From Viscum album (lineage: Eukaryota; Streptophyta; Magnoliopsida; Santalales; Viscaceae), in the NCBI GenBank assembly GCA_963277665.1, contig OY728121.1:958432097-958496096 (forward strand): a stretch of DNA of 64,000 bases. Direction: 5' to 3'. Positions 1 to 11,001 of this stretch are shown piece after piece (positions within the stretch are counted from its first letter, which is position 1; each line of letters begins with the position of its first letter). The translations under genes were made by a program, and so were the position numbers. Below the pieces are notes generated by a model. That model searched no databases. It was not told the origin of the DNA and worked only from the letters and a program-made list of their open reading frames with translations.

Positions 1-620
1 ATAATTTTTAGGTGAATAGTAACTTATTAAGTTTTTAATCGCGATTAGTGGTAATTAGTGTAGTTTAAGGTATAAATAATGCTTTAATAATATGAAATGA
101 CCTAGAAACATGTCCCAACCTTATTGGTTGTGTCATGGAAGACCAATAAAAGCCATGGGTCAACTTGGGGACCCCATGGAGACATTTTGGTTGGGAAATG
201 ACATAAATAACTTTTTATTTAAAGTAAAAGTAAAAATGACACAAACATAATATGTTTTATGAAACAAATATTTACATGGGGTTATAAAGATCAGAGTTTT
301 GATTATAAATAGTAATTGGAAAGATAGAAAGATTTCCTACATCATAGTATTTTTTTTATAATTTTTAGACTTTAAATAAATTAAATTATTTATGACATCA
401 TGATGATGCAGTGATGACCTCCTTATTTAACGGTTTAAATAAAATGGAAAGACAATGTAAAATATATGAACTACACATGGCCAAAACCAATTGGATGAGT
501 GGATTTCGAACCCTTATCACCTTATCCACGAATTATATCAATGTGGGACCTTTTAAAACCGAAATTGTTTTTCAAATAAAGTAATATTTCTTTACTTTCC
601 AAAAGTGCCCCTCCTCTCCT

Positions 621-630
621 CTTATAAAAG
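621..630 (+). promoter_or_regulatory. TATA box of E1 5' LTR promoter
   Basis: CTTATAAAAG lies in a C-rich context (CCCCTCCTCTCCTCTTATAA). The same arrangement recurs at 8852 in the other E1 LTR and, on the opposite strand, at 26987, 33131, 45690, 50140 and 58665. Recurrence in LTRs of diverged elements supports this as the Pol II core promoter; transcription would start a few tens of bases downstream. Confidence 0.8.
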
Positions 631-984
631 ACCCCCACCTCTACCTCATTTCACACACTACTCAAGCCTTTGGCTCGGCCAAACCCTGCCCATTTACTCT
701 CTCCACATCCCTCTCCTCATCCTAGAGGATTCCCTTTGGGCAGAATCCTTTCAAAGGAAGCATTTAGGCTCAAATCAAAAGGAGTTACACTTTTTAAGGT
801 AATTCATTCTCTCATGTTCATTTGTTTATTTTGATTCTCCAACCCCCTAAACTCTTTTTATTTACTTATTTTGTAACAACACCAGTATCTTCGATATACA
901 AGGATGTTGTTATAATATTTATTTGAGCTACACTCTCACACAACTACATCAAATGGTTAAAGAACATACGGTTTCCATGGATGG

Positions 985-1390
985 CGAAATTCTGCCTCCC
1001 GAAACGAGGATTGTTCAATACTCATTTAACACCATCAAAGGTGGAAATTATGATGTCACTATTTTTATATATGATATATAATATGTTTATGTTTTCCTTA
1101 AGCTTCTGTTTTTTTCATTTTGGGCATACCTTTATGGTTTCCATTATGGGTAAACACGATATCTTCATTTTAGGAAGTGCGGACTACCGCCCCCTCAAAG
1201 TGATTTGATTCGTTAAATACCATATGTGGGACATATAAAGGATGGAACTATGATATTATATATGATATTATACTGGAATTATAATATACCTTTATATCAT
1301 TATGATCCCGTTCTATAAAATACGAAATAGAAATGAAAGTAGCGTTCATGCATACGTAGGGATTACCGTCTCCATGAACGGTGCATTTCA
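985..1390 (+). repeat. Three ~185-bp-spaced GC-rich modules in E1 5' LTR
   Basis: Short GC-rich cores sit in AT-rich sequence: CTGCCTCCCGAA (992), GGACTACCGCCCCCTC (1181) and GGATTACCGTCTCCATGAAC (1360). Spacing is 194 and 179 bp. The same cores with the same spacing occur in the 3' LTR at 9224, 9418 and 9597. The third core is the reverse complement of the GGAGACGGTATTCCG core in the minus-strand LTRs of E3. The position 370-770 bp downstream of TATA puts the modules in transcribed R/U5. Confidence 0.65.
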
Positions 1391-2771
1391 TTTCATACCT
1401 CTAAATGATTATGTAATATTATAAATGCATGTATGTACTGGATATATATGACATATATGATATCTACATCATGAATACCATTCTGGATATAATGAACCTT
1501 TGACCAAATTAACAACATGTAATGTAAGAAGACTATTTTGACTTAAGAACCAAATACCGACAAAATGAAAATTATTAACTTAAATGATTACATGATGTTC
1601 ATAACATGGTATAAAAGGAATAATGAAATTGAAAAAGATTCTTAAGCAATTGTAGATTAACTCAAGTTTATTATTCAAGAGATTAAATAATGGTCGGGTC
1701 AAGTCGCATATGAGGTATGGGACTTCGTCTCAATCTCCTTTCGTTGAGGCATATTTTATTTTATACACAACTTTCTTTTATACGGTGTATAAACCCCTTT
1801 GACTTTTACGTTTATTCAAAAGGAATATTTTTTATACGAAGCATTTACTAAACAACAAAAGGGAATGTTTTTGTCGTACGTATGCGGCGACAACGACTTC
1901 TCCGCCATCGTGACCGTTATTTGAGTTTCGGCTTCCTCTACAAGCCATACCTTCTTTTTAAAAGAAAAATAAACACCATGTTTTACTTTTCTTTTATTTT
2001 GGTATTGAAAATGGTTTTCATAATGTTTTTATATCAATGTGTTGTATTGATATCTTATGATTGAAAGGTGGATATGTTATGTTTCCTTTATGCATGTTTT
2101 ATGTGATATGAATTATGTTATGGTTCTTGGGCATTATTATGAAGACGGGTGGTTCCGTGATAAACTAAGGGCGGGTGAGCCCGATATAGCTCTCCAATGC
2201 ATTGGGTAACGCGAAGGAGTGAAACTTTAAGGTTTATCCAAAGAGATTTTAGGGAATATACTGTGATGGGTATTCCAAACATAACCAAGAGATTTACTCC
2301 CTACGTAAGAATGTTATGAATGCCTCAAGTTACCTTTATGTCTTATAATTTCTATGATTTATTCATGATTTTATGAGGTATGTTAAAGTGCCTATGTTTT
2401 ATGGGTAAAGTATGATTTCATTCTTATGTATATATGAACTCATGTTTCCTTTCCATGTTTTTTTATAACCCATACTGAGTTTTTATGCTCATCCCATGTT
2501 TTTGAAATGTTTTTCACAGGTCAAGGGAAAGGTACATGATAAGATGATAGAGTCAAGGATGTGTTAAGAAATAATCCATGTTTTATTTTAAATGTGTTTC
2601 CATTGATGGGAATGAAGAATACTATCTTTATGTAACCACTTTATTTGTATGTGGAATGTAATGCAAGTTTTATGATCTAATTCTCTAAAACTTTAAACCC
2701 GAAAAGATCCTCAATGTGTAATCTTGTAATAACTCATGATTAAGTAAGGTTTAAGGCTGGGGCCTTATAGT

Positions 2772-2783
2772 TGGTATCAAAGG
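2772..2783 (+). other. E1 primer binding site (initiator Met tRNA)
   Basis: TGGTATCAAAGG begins two bases after the 5' LTR end. The first eight bases match the PBS complementary to the 3' end of plant initiator-Met tRNA, which primes minus-strand DNA synthesis in chromoviruses. The next bases differ from the usual GAGC. The stretch 2784-2904 is an untranslated leader in which I see nothing else. Confidence 0.85.
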
Positions 2784-2904
2784 TCGGTTTAGATAACTTT
2801 AGGAGTTAGAATTCTATTAAATGATTATCCAAAAAATATTTTTTTTAAATGATATAGCATTTAAAGATTACCATGTTGCTTCATCTAAGACATGTTTGTT
2901 CAGA

Positions 2905-3871
2905 ATGGTTTTCCGCAGAGGAAACAGGGAAGCAGTGCTAGGAAGGCATACAGAAGGAAATAACCTTCCGAATCAGCATCCAGAAATGGTCGGAATTGGA
3001 ACTGAATAGTTTGTTGCAGTAATGGCACAGTTGACTCAAGCGATAAATGGCGGTGGTATCCATGCATGAGATCAGCCAGACCAACCGCAGAGGAACATGC
3101 CAGTGGTGGAACATTTCATGAGGCAACATCCACTATCATTCAGAGGATCATCTGACCCTGTGCTAGCTGAAGGGTGGATTAAAGCACTGGAGAAGATTTT
3201 TGATGTCATGGGGTGTTCAGAAAATCAAAATGTTAGTCTTGCTATTTACCGTTTGGAGGGTGAAGCAGATCAGTTGTGGTCTATGGTGAAAAATATCTGG
3301 GACGCCGATGAGATTGATGCTCTTGACTGGGATGAATTAAAAGGTATGTTTCTTGAGAAGTATTTTTCTATGGCTGTTGGACTTAGGATGGAAAAGCAAT
3401 TCTTGGAATTGAGGCAAGAGGAAGACTCAGTGGCTGCCTATGAAGAAAGGTTCACTCGATTGGCAATGTACGCTCCAAATTTTATCCGAGACCTTGATAG
3501 TAAAATCAATCGTTTTTAATTAGGATTAAAGCCAAAATATCGAAGGGAATTAGCTTCTCGTGAGTTTAATAGTTATGAAAAGCTTGTTCGATGTGCTGAG
3601 AAGGTGGAAATGGAGTTTTCCGATGACCACGTTTTCTATAACAACCAGCAGAAGAAGAGACCGAGGTGTCAGGAGAAAGGTAAGAATCCTTCAAAAAAAG
3701 TCTGATGGTAATAGAACTAAGTTTCCAATTTGTGATAAATGTCGCAACAGGCATGCTGGGGAATGTCTTCTGAATTCTGGGAAGTGCTACCGATGTGGTA
3801 AGATTGGACATAAGGCTCGTGATTGCACTGAAAAGGATCAAGGTGAAGGTAAGAACAAATTTGATTTATAG
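2905..3871 (+). pseudogene. gag: E1 gag (capsid and first zinc knuckle), broken
   Basis: Gag packages the element RNA into virus-like particles. The likely start is ATG 2905, beginning MVFRRGNR. The capsid domain (Retrotrans_gag type) spans about 3110-3500, with motifs DPVLAEGWIKALEKIF and YRLEGEADQLW. A CCHC knuckle CYRCGKIGHKARDC lies at 3786-3827, preceded by a partial Cys/His cluster CDKCRNRHAGEC. Breaks: TAG 3007, TGA 3067, TAA 3517, TAG 3869 and a one-base shift at a seven-A run (3693-3699) that moves the frame from 1 to 2. Apart from these, frame 1 then frame 2 read as Gag throughout. In this lineage gag and pol normally form one ORF, and frame 2 does continue into pol. Confidence 0.92.
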
Positions 3872-4393
3872 TTAGTGAAATGTTATAAGTTCAATGAGAT
3901 GGGTCACTATGAAAACGAGTGTCCGACAAGGAGCTTGAGTGATGGGAAGCAGTTAGACTACAAGCAGAAAGGGGTGGTGAAATCCTTTGCAACTACTTCA
4001 GCAGATGTCGGGCCATCAAATGAAGTTGTATCAGGTACTTTGTTTGTTTTTTCAGATTATTCCAGTGTGTTGTTTGATTCGGGGTCTACAGATTCTTTCA
4101 TCTCTGAAACCTTTTCTAGTAAAATGGGAATACCATCTCAAGAAATGACTCCTGATCTTTTGGTAAAAACACCTGGGGGGAATGTTGAGGCAAAAAGAAT
4201 TTATAAGAATCTTCTTATCCTTATCTATGGAAAGAACCTACTTGCAAACCTTATTGTTCTACCTCTAGTAGAGTTTCATGTTATCCTGGGTATGGATTGG
4301 CTCTCTATTTACCATGCTAAGATTGACTGTAGAGCTAAAGAAGTTTCTTTTTAGAAAGACTTTCAGTTTGTTTACAAGAATAAACCCTTACTT
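3872..4393 (+). pseudogene. pol: E1 second zinc knuckle and aspartic protease
   Basis: It opens with a decayed knuckle, CYKFNEMGHYENEC, in which the second Cys is Phe. The protease follows: the catalytic Asp is in VLFDSGSTDSFIS (GAT at 4076-4078), and the flap and C-terminal segment end in VILGMDWLS. The enzyme would cut the Gag-Pol polyprotein. A TAG at 4352-4354 interrupts the frame, which continues in the same phase ([11 protein letters not shown]) into the RT. Pepsin-like retroviral fold by motif; low doubt about identity. Confidence 0.9.
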
Positions 4394-5305
4394 TTGATAA
4401 CATATCAAGAGGCCGAGAAACTTGTAAAAGACGGAAATGAATGTTACTTCACACACATCGTTGAAAATAAAGGAACTGTTCAGATTAATGATGTGCCAAT
4501 GGTAAATGAGTATCCTGATGTTTTTCATGATGAGTTTCCTAGAATAATACCAGATCGGGAAGTTGAGTTTACTGTTGACTTAGTTCCTGATGCTAAGCCA
4601 ATTTCAAAACCCCCTTATCGAATGGCACAAATTGAACTTTCAGAGTTGAAGGATCAATTGCAATATTTATTAGAGAAAGGTTTCATTAGACCTAGCACAT
4701 CACCATGGGGTGCTCCTGTTTTATTTGTTAAGAAGAAAGATGGTTCTATGAGACTTTGCATTGATTATACATCCTTGAATAATATCACTGTTAAGAACAA
4801 ATATCCTTTTCCTCATATCGATGATTTGTTTGATCAGCTCCAGGGAGCTCAGTTTTTTTCAAAGATTGACTTGAGATCGGGGTACCATCAGCTGAAGGTA
4901 AAGGAGGCAGATATTCCGAAGACCGCGTTCCGTACGAGATATAGCCATTATGAATTTGTAGTAATGCCTTTTGGGATAACCAATGCACCTGCTGTATTCA
5001 TGGGCTTAATGAATAGAATTTTCCATGAGTTCTTGGATAAGTTTGTGGTGGTTTTCATTGATGATATTTTGGTGTTTTCTAAATGTAAAGAGGAGCATGA
5101 AAAACATTTAAGGGTTATCCTGCAAACCTTAAAAGAAAAGAAACTGTATGGGAAATTCAGCATGTGTGAGTTTTGGTTGCAACAAATTTCTTTCCTTGGT
5201 CACATTGTTTCTAAAGATGGAATAACTGTTGATCCTGAAAAAACAAAAGTTGTGGAAGAATGGCCATGACCCACAAATGTAACCGAGATTCGTAGCTTCC
5301 TTGGT
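4394..5305 (+). pseudogene. pol: E1 reverse transcriptase
   Basis: RT copies element RNA to DNA in the particle. The order of motifs is complete: [76 protein letters not shown], the catalytic FIDDILVF box (paired Asp codons at 5060-5065), and [10 protein letters not shown] in the thumb. The domain is open from 4394 to TGA 5267, where the family normally has Arg in EWPRPTN. It is the longest uninterrupted stretch in E1 and has kept its catalytic residues, so inactivation comes from stops elsewhere in the polyprotein. Confidence 0.95.
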
Positions 5306-5857
5306 TTGGCGGGCTATTACCAAAGGTTTGTTAGAAATTTTTCACGGTTATCTAGTCCAATGACTAAGCTAACTCGGAAGGGTGTTATGTTTATCTGGAC
5401 AAAAGAATGTGATGATTGTTTTCAGGAATTGAAAAGAAGATTGGTGAATGCTCCAGTTTTGGCACTACCTTCTAGGAATGGTGAGTTTGTTATATACAGT
5501 GATGCCTCATTGAAAGGACTTGGTTGCGTCCTAATGCAGAATGATCAGGTAATTGCTTATGCTTCACGATAGTTGAAAACTCATGAGTTAAATTACCCTA
5601 CACATGATTTGGAACTAGCTGCTGTTGTTTTTGCTTTAAAAATTTGGAGGCATCATTTGTATGGAGTAAAGTGTGAAATATATACCAATCACAAAAGTTT
5701 AAAGTATATATTCACTCAGAAAGAGTTAAACATGAGACAGAGTAGATGGCTAGAATTAATCAAGGATTATGATTGTAAAATTCATTACCATCCGGGAAAA
5801 GCAAATAAAGTGGCTGATGCTTTGAGTCGAAAAAGTAATGCTTCATTAAAAATGTAG
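5306..5857 (+). pseudogene. pol: E1 RNase H
   Basis: RNase H degrades the RNA of the RNA-DNA hybrid. The connection segment AGYYQRFVRNFSRL leads into YSDAS (first catalytic Asp, GAT 5501-5503), then a TAG at 5570, then [15 protein letters not shown] (Glu codon 5612-5614). The third acidic position, normally Asp in YTDHKSL, is Asn here (YTNHKSL, AAT 5687-5689), a G-to-A change predicted to kill the active site. The end is marked by [16 protein letters not shown], typical of the RNase H/integrase junction. A second TAG closes the open stretch at 5855-5857. Confidence 0.93.
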
Positions 5858-7093
5858 CGTTTGGAACGTGATCCTTTGGTTAAGGATTTGATGAACTTTG
5901 GCATAGAAGTTGTTGGTGTAGGAAGTACTTCTGTTTTGTTTCAGGTATCAGTGAGATCATCTCTATCAGATAGAATCAAGCAAGAACATAAGCAAGATAG
6001 TGAGTTGCAGAAAAAGGTAGAGCTGGTTCAGAAAGGTATGTTACCTTAATTCAACATTGATAATGATTTCATTTTGATATTTGGGAAGAGATTGTGTGTG
6101 CATTGTGATTCACAGTTTAAGAGAGAGTTGTTATGTGAAGCTCATAGTTCTCCGTTTTCAGTTCATCCGGGCAGTACTAAGATGTATAGAGATCTGCGGG
6201 AGTATTACTGGTGGGATGGAATAAAAAGAGATATTGCTGATTTTACTGTGAAGTGTTTGACTTGTCAGTAGGTTAAAGCATAGAGGAAGTTACCGAAAGG
6301 GATGCTTCAGCCTTTACCAGTTCCAGAGTGGAAATGGGAGAATATATCCATGGACTTTGTTGTTGGATTACCGAAGACATCTCGAGGTAATAATGCAATC
6401 TGGGTTATTGTTGATCGCTTGACCAAATCTGCTCATTTCCTTGCTATACGAGATACTTTCTTTCTTGATCAACTTTCCCGTTTGTATCTTAAAGAGATAG
6501 TCAGGTTACATGGAGTTCCTCTCTCCATTGTATCGGATCGTGACCCCAGGTTTACTTCTAACTTTTGGAAAGGCCTTCAGAAGTCGTTGGGTACTGAATT
6601 AAATTTTAGTACATCTTTTCATCCTCAATCAGATGGGAAGTCAGAATGAACAATTCAGACATTGGAGGATATGCTAGGAGCTTGTTCTATGGATTATCAG
6701 GGAATTTGGGACCAACATCTTTTTTTAGTTGAGTTTTCATATATTAATAGTTTTCATTCCAGTATACAGATGGCACCATTTCAGGCATTATATGGGAAGC
6801 GGTGTCGAACTCCAGCTTTCTGAGATGAAGTGGGTGAAAGGAAGTTGATGGGACCAGAATTGGAAGAAGAGATGGCAGAAAAAGTTTAGCTGATTCAGAA
6901 ACACATGAGAACAGCTCAGAGCAGGCAGAAGAGTTATGCGGATAACCGGAGGAAGGATCTATCTTTCGAGGTAGGTGATCATGTTTTTCTCAAGGTTTCT
7001 CCTTGGAAAAGCGTGATGAGATTTGGTAAGAAAGGAAAGTTGAGTCCAAGGTTTGTTGGACCATACGAAATTCTGTAGAGAGTTGGATCAGTT
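5858..7093 (+). pseudogene. pol: E1 integrase with HHCC finger, DD35E core and GPY/F module
   Basis: Integrase inserts the DNA copy. The zinc finger His-X6-His-X29-Cys-X2-Cys is intact (EAHSSPFSVHPG at about 6140-6169; CLTC at 6254-6265). The core triad is intact: Asp 6353 (MDFVVGLP), Asp 6536 (VSDRDPRF) and Glu 6644 (DGKSE), with 35 residues between the last two. The C-terminal module reads LSPRFVGPYEIL. Stops in the same frame: TAA 6047, TAG 6269, TAG 6281, TGA 6647, TGA 6821, TAG 6887 and TAG 7076. No frameshift is needed across the whole domain. The spacer 5861-6060 after RNase H has no motif I recognise. Confidence 0.93.
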
Positions 7094-7393
7094 TCATACT
7101 GAGTGGCATTACCTCCGAGTTTATCTCAGGTACAGAATGTTTTTCACGTTTCGATGTTGAGACAGTATATGCCAAATCCATCTCATGTTTTGAGTCCAGA
7201 GGCAGTTCAGCTGGAAGAGAACCTATCTTATGAGGAACAACCGGTCCAGATTCTTGACCATAGGGAGCAAGTGTTACAGAATAAGGTGATTCATCAGGTA
7301 AAGGTTTTGTGGAAAACCCACATGATTGAAGAGGCAACATGGGAATCTGAAAATGCAATGAGGGATAAGTACCCCCATTTATTCGATAAGTAA
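7094..7393 (+). pseudogene. pol: E1 integrase tail and chromodomain
   Basis: TGA 7100 is followed by an open stretch to the natural stop TAA 7391-7393. It contains VQNVFHVSMLRQYMPNPSHV and then a chromodomain: YEEQPVQILDHREQ, VKVLWKTH, EEATWESENAMRDKYPHLF. In chromoviruses this domain steers integration to chromatin with particular histone marks, often heterochromatin, which fits the nested setting. The aromatic and acidic positions of the fold (Val-Leu-Trp and Glu-Ala-Thr-Trp-Glu) are kept. Confidence 0.92.
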
Positions 7394-7418
7394 ATAAATT
7401 GCGGGGACGCAATTTTCT

Positions 7419-7432
7419 AAAGGGGGGAAGGA
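7419..7432 (+). other. E1 polypurine tract
   Basis: AAAGGGGGGAAGGA lies directly before the 3' LTR start TGTAACATCCC. It is the RNase H-resistant primer for plus-strand DNA. The preceding GCGGGGACGCAATTTTC is the usual Tekay pre-PPT block, whose decayed forms are visible in E2 (37253-37275), X (12505-12540) and, inverted, E3 (28846-28866). Confidence 0.88.
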
Positions 7433-10400
7433 TGTAACATCCCAAGTAAGTAATGAATAATAGATATTTTTATCTATGTCTATTAATGATTAAGATAGTG
7501 TTATAGAGGCTTGAAATGAAAATAAATACAATCTTATGCATGGAATACACTAATATTCTTAAAAGATTGTTTTAGTGCCTTTTGATGGCAAACCATTTTT
7601 GAATCTATATTTTGACAATTTTATAAAATATTTTTTTCAAAATAAGCTTATCCTTTTTGATTGGGACATCAAAATTTACCTTGTGTGAATTTTTGGTATT
7701 TTTCTGACAATGTTCATTTTTTAATGAATAGTGAAAAATACTGCATTTTACATCAAAACTACTTTTTAATATAATTTATTTATATGATTAGATTATGTTT
7801 TGAATTGGTTTTGAAGTTAAATTAGAATATATTTTTACCATTTTATCCAATGGTGGTCATTGGAATCAATTTCACTTTGAAATTAGACTTAAACTGGTGT
7901 CAATCTTTTGATACTTATTGTTTTGTAAAAACACGCTTTTTTCTCTAGCAGCGGGAATTAATTATTAAATTAATTAATGTGACTTATATAATTTGAATTT
8001 TGTAAAATAGACTTCATTTTTGAATTCGGAATATCAAATATAGCTTAGGGTGAATTTTTGGTAATTTTCTGAAAAACTTCAATTTTTGATGAATAGTGAA
8101 ACCACTAAGTGGTAATCAAGCAAACTGATTTTTCAGTTAAATGAAAGTTTACCACTAATGTGTATTGAATTTTGAAAATCCGACATACATGGTTGTCATT
8201 AAGAAGTAAAATGTGGTTCAATGAGATTAAAATAATTTTTTGGTGAATAGTAACTTATTATGTTTTTAATCGCGATTAGTGGTAATTAGTGTAGTTTAAG
8301 GTATAAATAATGCTTTAATAATATGAAATGACCTAGACACATGTCCCAACCTTATTGGTTGTGTCATGGCCGACCAAGAAAAGCCATGGGTCAACTTGGG
8401 GACCCCATGGAGACATTTTGGTTGGGAAATGACATAAATAACTTTTTATTTAAAGTAAAAGTAAAAATGACACAAACATAATATGTTTTACGAAAACAAT
8501 TTTTACATGGGGTTATAAAGATCATATTTTTGATTATAAATAGAAATTGTAAAGATAAAAAGATTTCCTACATCATAGTATTTTTTTTATAATTTTTAGA
8601 CTTTAAATAAATTAAATTATTTATGACATCATGATGATGCAGTGATGACCTCATTATTTAACGGTTTAAGTAAAATGGAAAGGCAATGTAAAATCTATGA
8701 ACTACACATGGCCAAAACCGATTGGATGAGTGGATTGCGAACCCTTATCACCTTATCCACTAATTATATCAATTTGGGACCTTTTAAAACCGAAAAACAT
8801 TTTCAAATAAAGTAATATTTCTTTACTTTCCAAAAGTGCCCCTCCTCTCCTCTTATAAAAGGCCCCCACCTCTACCTCATTTCACACACTACTAAAGCCT
8901 TTGGCTCGTCCAACCCCTGCCCATTTACTCTCTCCACATCCCTCTCCTCATCCTAGAGGATTAACTTTGGGAATAATCCTTTCAAAGGAAGCCTTTAGGC
9001 TCAAATCAAAAGGAGTTACACTTTTAAGGGTAATTCATTCTCTCATGTTCATTTGTTTTATTTTGCTTCTCCAACCCCCTAAACTATTTTTATTTACTTA
9101 TTTTGTAACAACACCAGTATCTTCAATATACAAGGATGTTTTTATGATATTTATTTGATCTACACTCTCACACAACTACATCAAATGGTTAAAGAACATA
9201 CGGTTTCCGTGGATGGTGAAATTCTGCCTCCCGAAACGATGATTGTTCAACACTCATTTAACACCTTAAAAGGTGGCCATTATGATGTCACTGTTTTTAT
9301 ATATGATATATAATATTTTTATGTTTTCCTTAACCTCTTGTTTTTTTCATTTTGGGCATACCTTTATGGTTTCCATTATGGGTAAACACGATATCTTCAT
9401 TTTAGGAAGTGCGGACTACCGCCCCCTCAAAGTGATTTTATTTGTTAAATACCATATGTGGGACATATAAAGGATGGAACTATGATATTATATATGATAT
9501 TATACTGGAATTATAATATACCTTTATATCATTATGATTCCGTTGTATAAAATACGAAATAGAAATGAAAGTAGCGTTCATGCGTACGTACGGATTACCG
9601 TCTCCATGAACGGTGCATTTCATTTCTTACCTCTAAATGATTATGTAATATTATAAATGCATGTATGTACTGGATATATATGACATATATGATATATACA
9701 TAATGAATACCATTCTGGATATAATGAACCTTTGACCAAATTAAAAACATGTAATGTAAGAAGTCTATTTTGACTTAAGAACCAAATATCGACAAAATGA
9801 ACATTATTAACATAAATGATTACATGATGTTCATAACATGGTATAAAAGGAATAATTAACTTGAAAAAGATTCTTAAGAAAGTGGAGATTAACTCAAGTT
9901 TATTATTCAGGAGATTAAATAACGGTCGGGTCAAGTCGGATACGAGGTATGGGACTTCGTCTCAATCTCCTTTCGTTGAGGCATATTTTATTTTATACAC
10001 AACTTTCTTTTATACGGTGTATAAACCCCTTTGACTTTTACGTTTATTCAAAAGGAATCTTTTTTATACGAAGCGTTTACTAAACGACAAAAGGGAATGT
10101 TTTTGTCGTATGTATGCGGCGACAACGACTTCTCCGCCGTCGTGACCGTTATTTGAGTTTTGGCTTCCTCTACAAGCCATACCTTCTTTTTAAAAGAAAA
10201 ATAAATACCATGTTTTACTTTTCTTTTATTTTGGTATTGAAAATGGTTTTCATAATGTTTTTATATCAATGTGTTGTATTGATATATTGTGATTGAAAGG
10301 TGGATATGTTATGTTTCCTTTATGCATGTTTTATGTGATATGAATTATGTTATGGTTCTTGGGCATTATTATGAAGACGGGTGGTTCCGTGATAAACTAA

Positions 10401-11001
10401 GGGCGGGTGAGCCCGATATAGCTCTCCAATGCATTGGGTAACGCGAAGGAGTTAAACATTAAGGTTTCTCCGAAGATATTTTAGGGAATATACTGTGATG
10501 GGTATTCCAAATGTAACCAAGAGGGTTACTCCCAACGTAAGAATGTTATGAATGCCTCAAGTTACCTTTATGTCTTATGATTTCTATGATTTATTCATGA
10601 TTTTATGAGGTATGTTAAAGTGCCTATGTTTTAGGGGTAAAGTATGATTTCATTCTTATGTATATATGAACTCATGTTTCCTTTCCATGTTTTTTTATAA
10701 CCCATACTGAGTTTTAATGCTCATCCCAAGTTTTTGAAATGTTTTTCACAGGTAAAGGGAAAGGTACATGATAAGATGATAGAGTCAAGGATGTGTCAAG
10801 AAATAATCCATGTTTTATTTTAAATGTGTTTCCATTGATGGGAATTAAAAATACTATCTTTATGTAACCACTTTGTTTGTATGTGGAATGTAATGCAAGT
10901 TTTATGATCTAATTCTCTAAAGCTCTAAACTCAAAAAGATCCTCAATGTGTAATCTTGTAATAACTCAAGAATAAGTAAGGTTTAAGGATGGGGCCTTAT
11001 A
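7433..11001 (+). repeat. E1 3' LTR (complete, ~3.57 kb)
   Basis: It starts TGTAACATCCCAAG right after the polypurine tract and ends GGCCTTATA, the point where it stops matching the 5' LTR. Bases 8232-11001 pair with 1-2769. The 3' terminus is TA rather than the canonical CA. TATA box at 8852-8861; GC-rich modules at 9224, 9418 and 9597. The first ~800 bp (7433-8230) has no second copy in the window. I see no gene within it; the short open frames are LTR sequence. Confidence 0.94.
8852..8861 (+). promoter_or_regulatory. TATA box of E1 3' LTR
   Basis: CTTATAAAAG with the same C-rich upstream tract as at 621. If active it would read out of the element into X. Confidence 0.75.

Larger units (their letters stand above)
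1..2769 (+). repeat. E1 5' LTR (3' part only)
   Basis: Matches 8232-11001 almost base for base, with scattered substitutions and small indels. The boundary with the interior is set where the copies diverge: both contain GGCCTTATA, followed here by GTTGGTATCA. The short open frames in this stretch recur in the other LTR or are chance frames, and none looks like a protein. The LTR includes a TATA box near 621 and three GC-rich modules spaced about 180-195 bp apart (ends near 1000, 1195 and 1385). Confidence 0.93.
1..11001 (+). mobile_element. E1: Ty3/gypsy Tekay-like chromovirus, 5'-truncated by window edge
   Basis: Order seen: partial 5' LTR (1-2769), primer binding site (2772), gag, protease, RT, RNase H, integrase, chromodomain, polypurine tract (7419-7432), 3' LTR (7433-11001). 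The two LTRs are near-identical wherever both are present; base 1 corresponds to base 8232, so about 800 bp of the 5' LTR lies left of the window. The interior (2770-7432) has normal chromovirus length and order, so nothing large is deleted, but the reading frame carries 16 stops and one frameshift, so the copy cannot make its own proteins. Downstream, the LTR abuts degraded integrase sequence of element X, so E1 inserted into an older element. The target duplication cannot be checked because the left end is missing. The Tekay/Del assignment rests on the C-terminal chromodomain and long LTRs. Confidence 0.95.

Noticed and set aside
605..802. 65-codon open frame near the E1 TATA box as a small gene
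   Set aside because: It is LTR sequence; the matching stretch of the other LTR (8836-9033) does not keep the frame, and the product has no sign of selection.
1882..2064. 60-codon frame present in both E1 LTRs (also 10114-10296)
   Set aside because: Conserved only because the LTRs are near-identical; low-complexity hydrophobic product, no counterpart in E2.
3693..3700. AAAAAAAG run at the gag frame change as a programmed ribosomal frameshift site
   Set aside because: The required change is +1 (frame 1 to frame 2), whereas such heptamers promote -1 slippage, and this lineage uses a single gag-pol frame. A one-base insertion in the A run is simpler.
6990..7445. 151-codon minus-strand open frame
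   Set aside because: Shadow of the integrase/chromodomain frame on the plus strand, which has clear family motifs.
1..11001. Endogenous pararetrovirus
   Set aside because: Protease-RT-RNase H-integrase-chromodomain order, LTRs, PBS and PPT are those of a Ty3/gypsy retrotransposon; there is no movement or coat protein of a caulimovirus.
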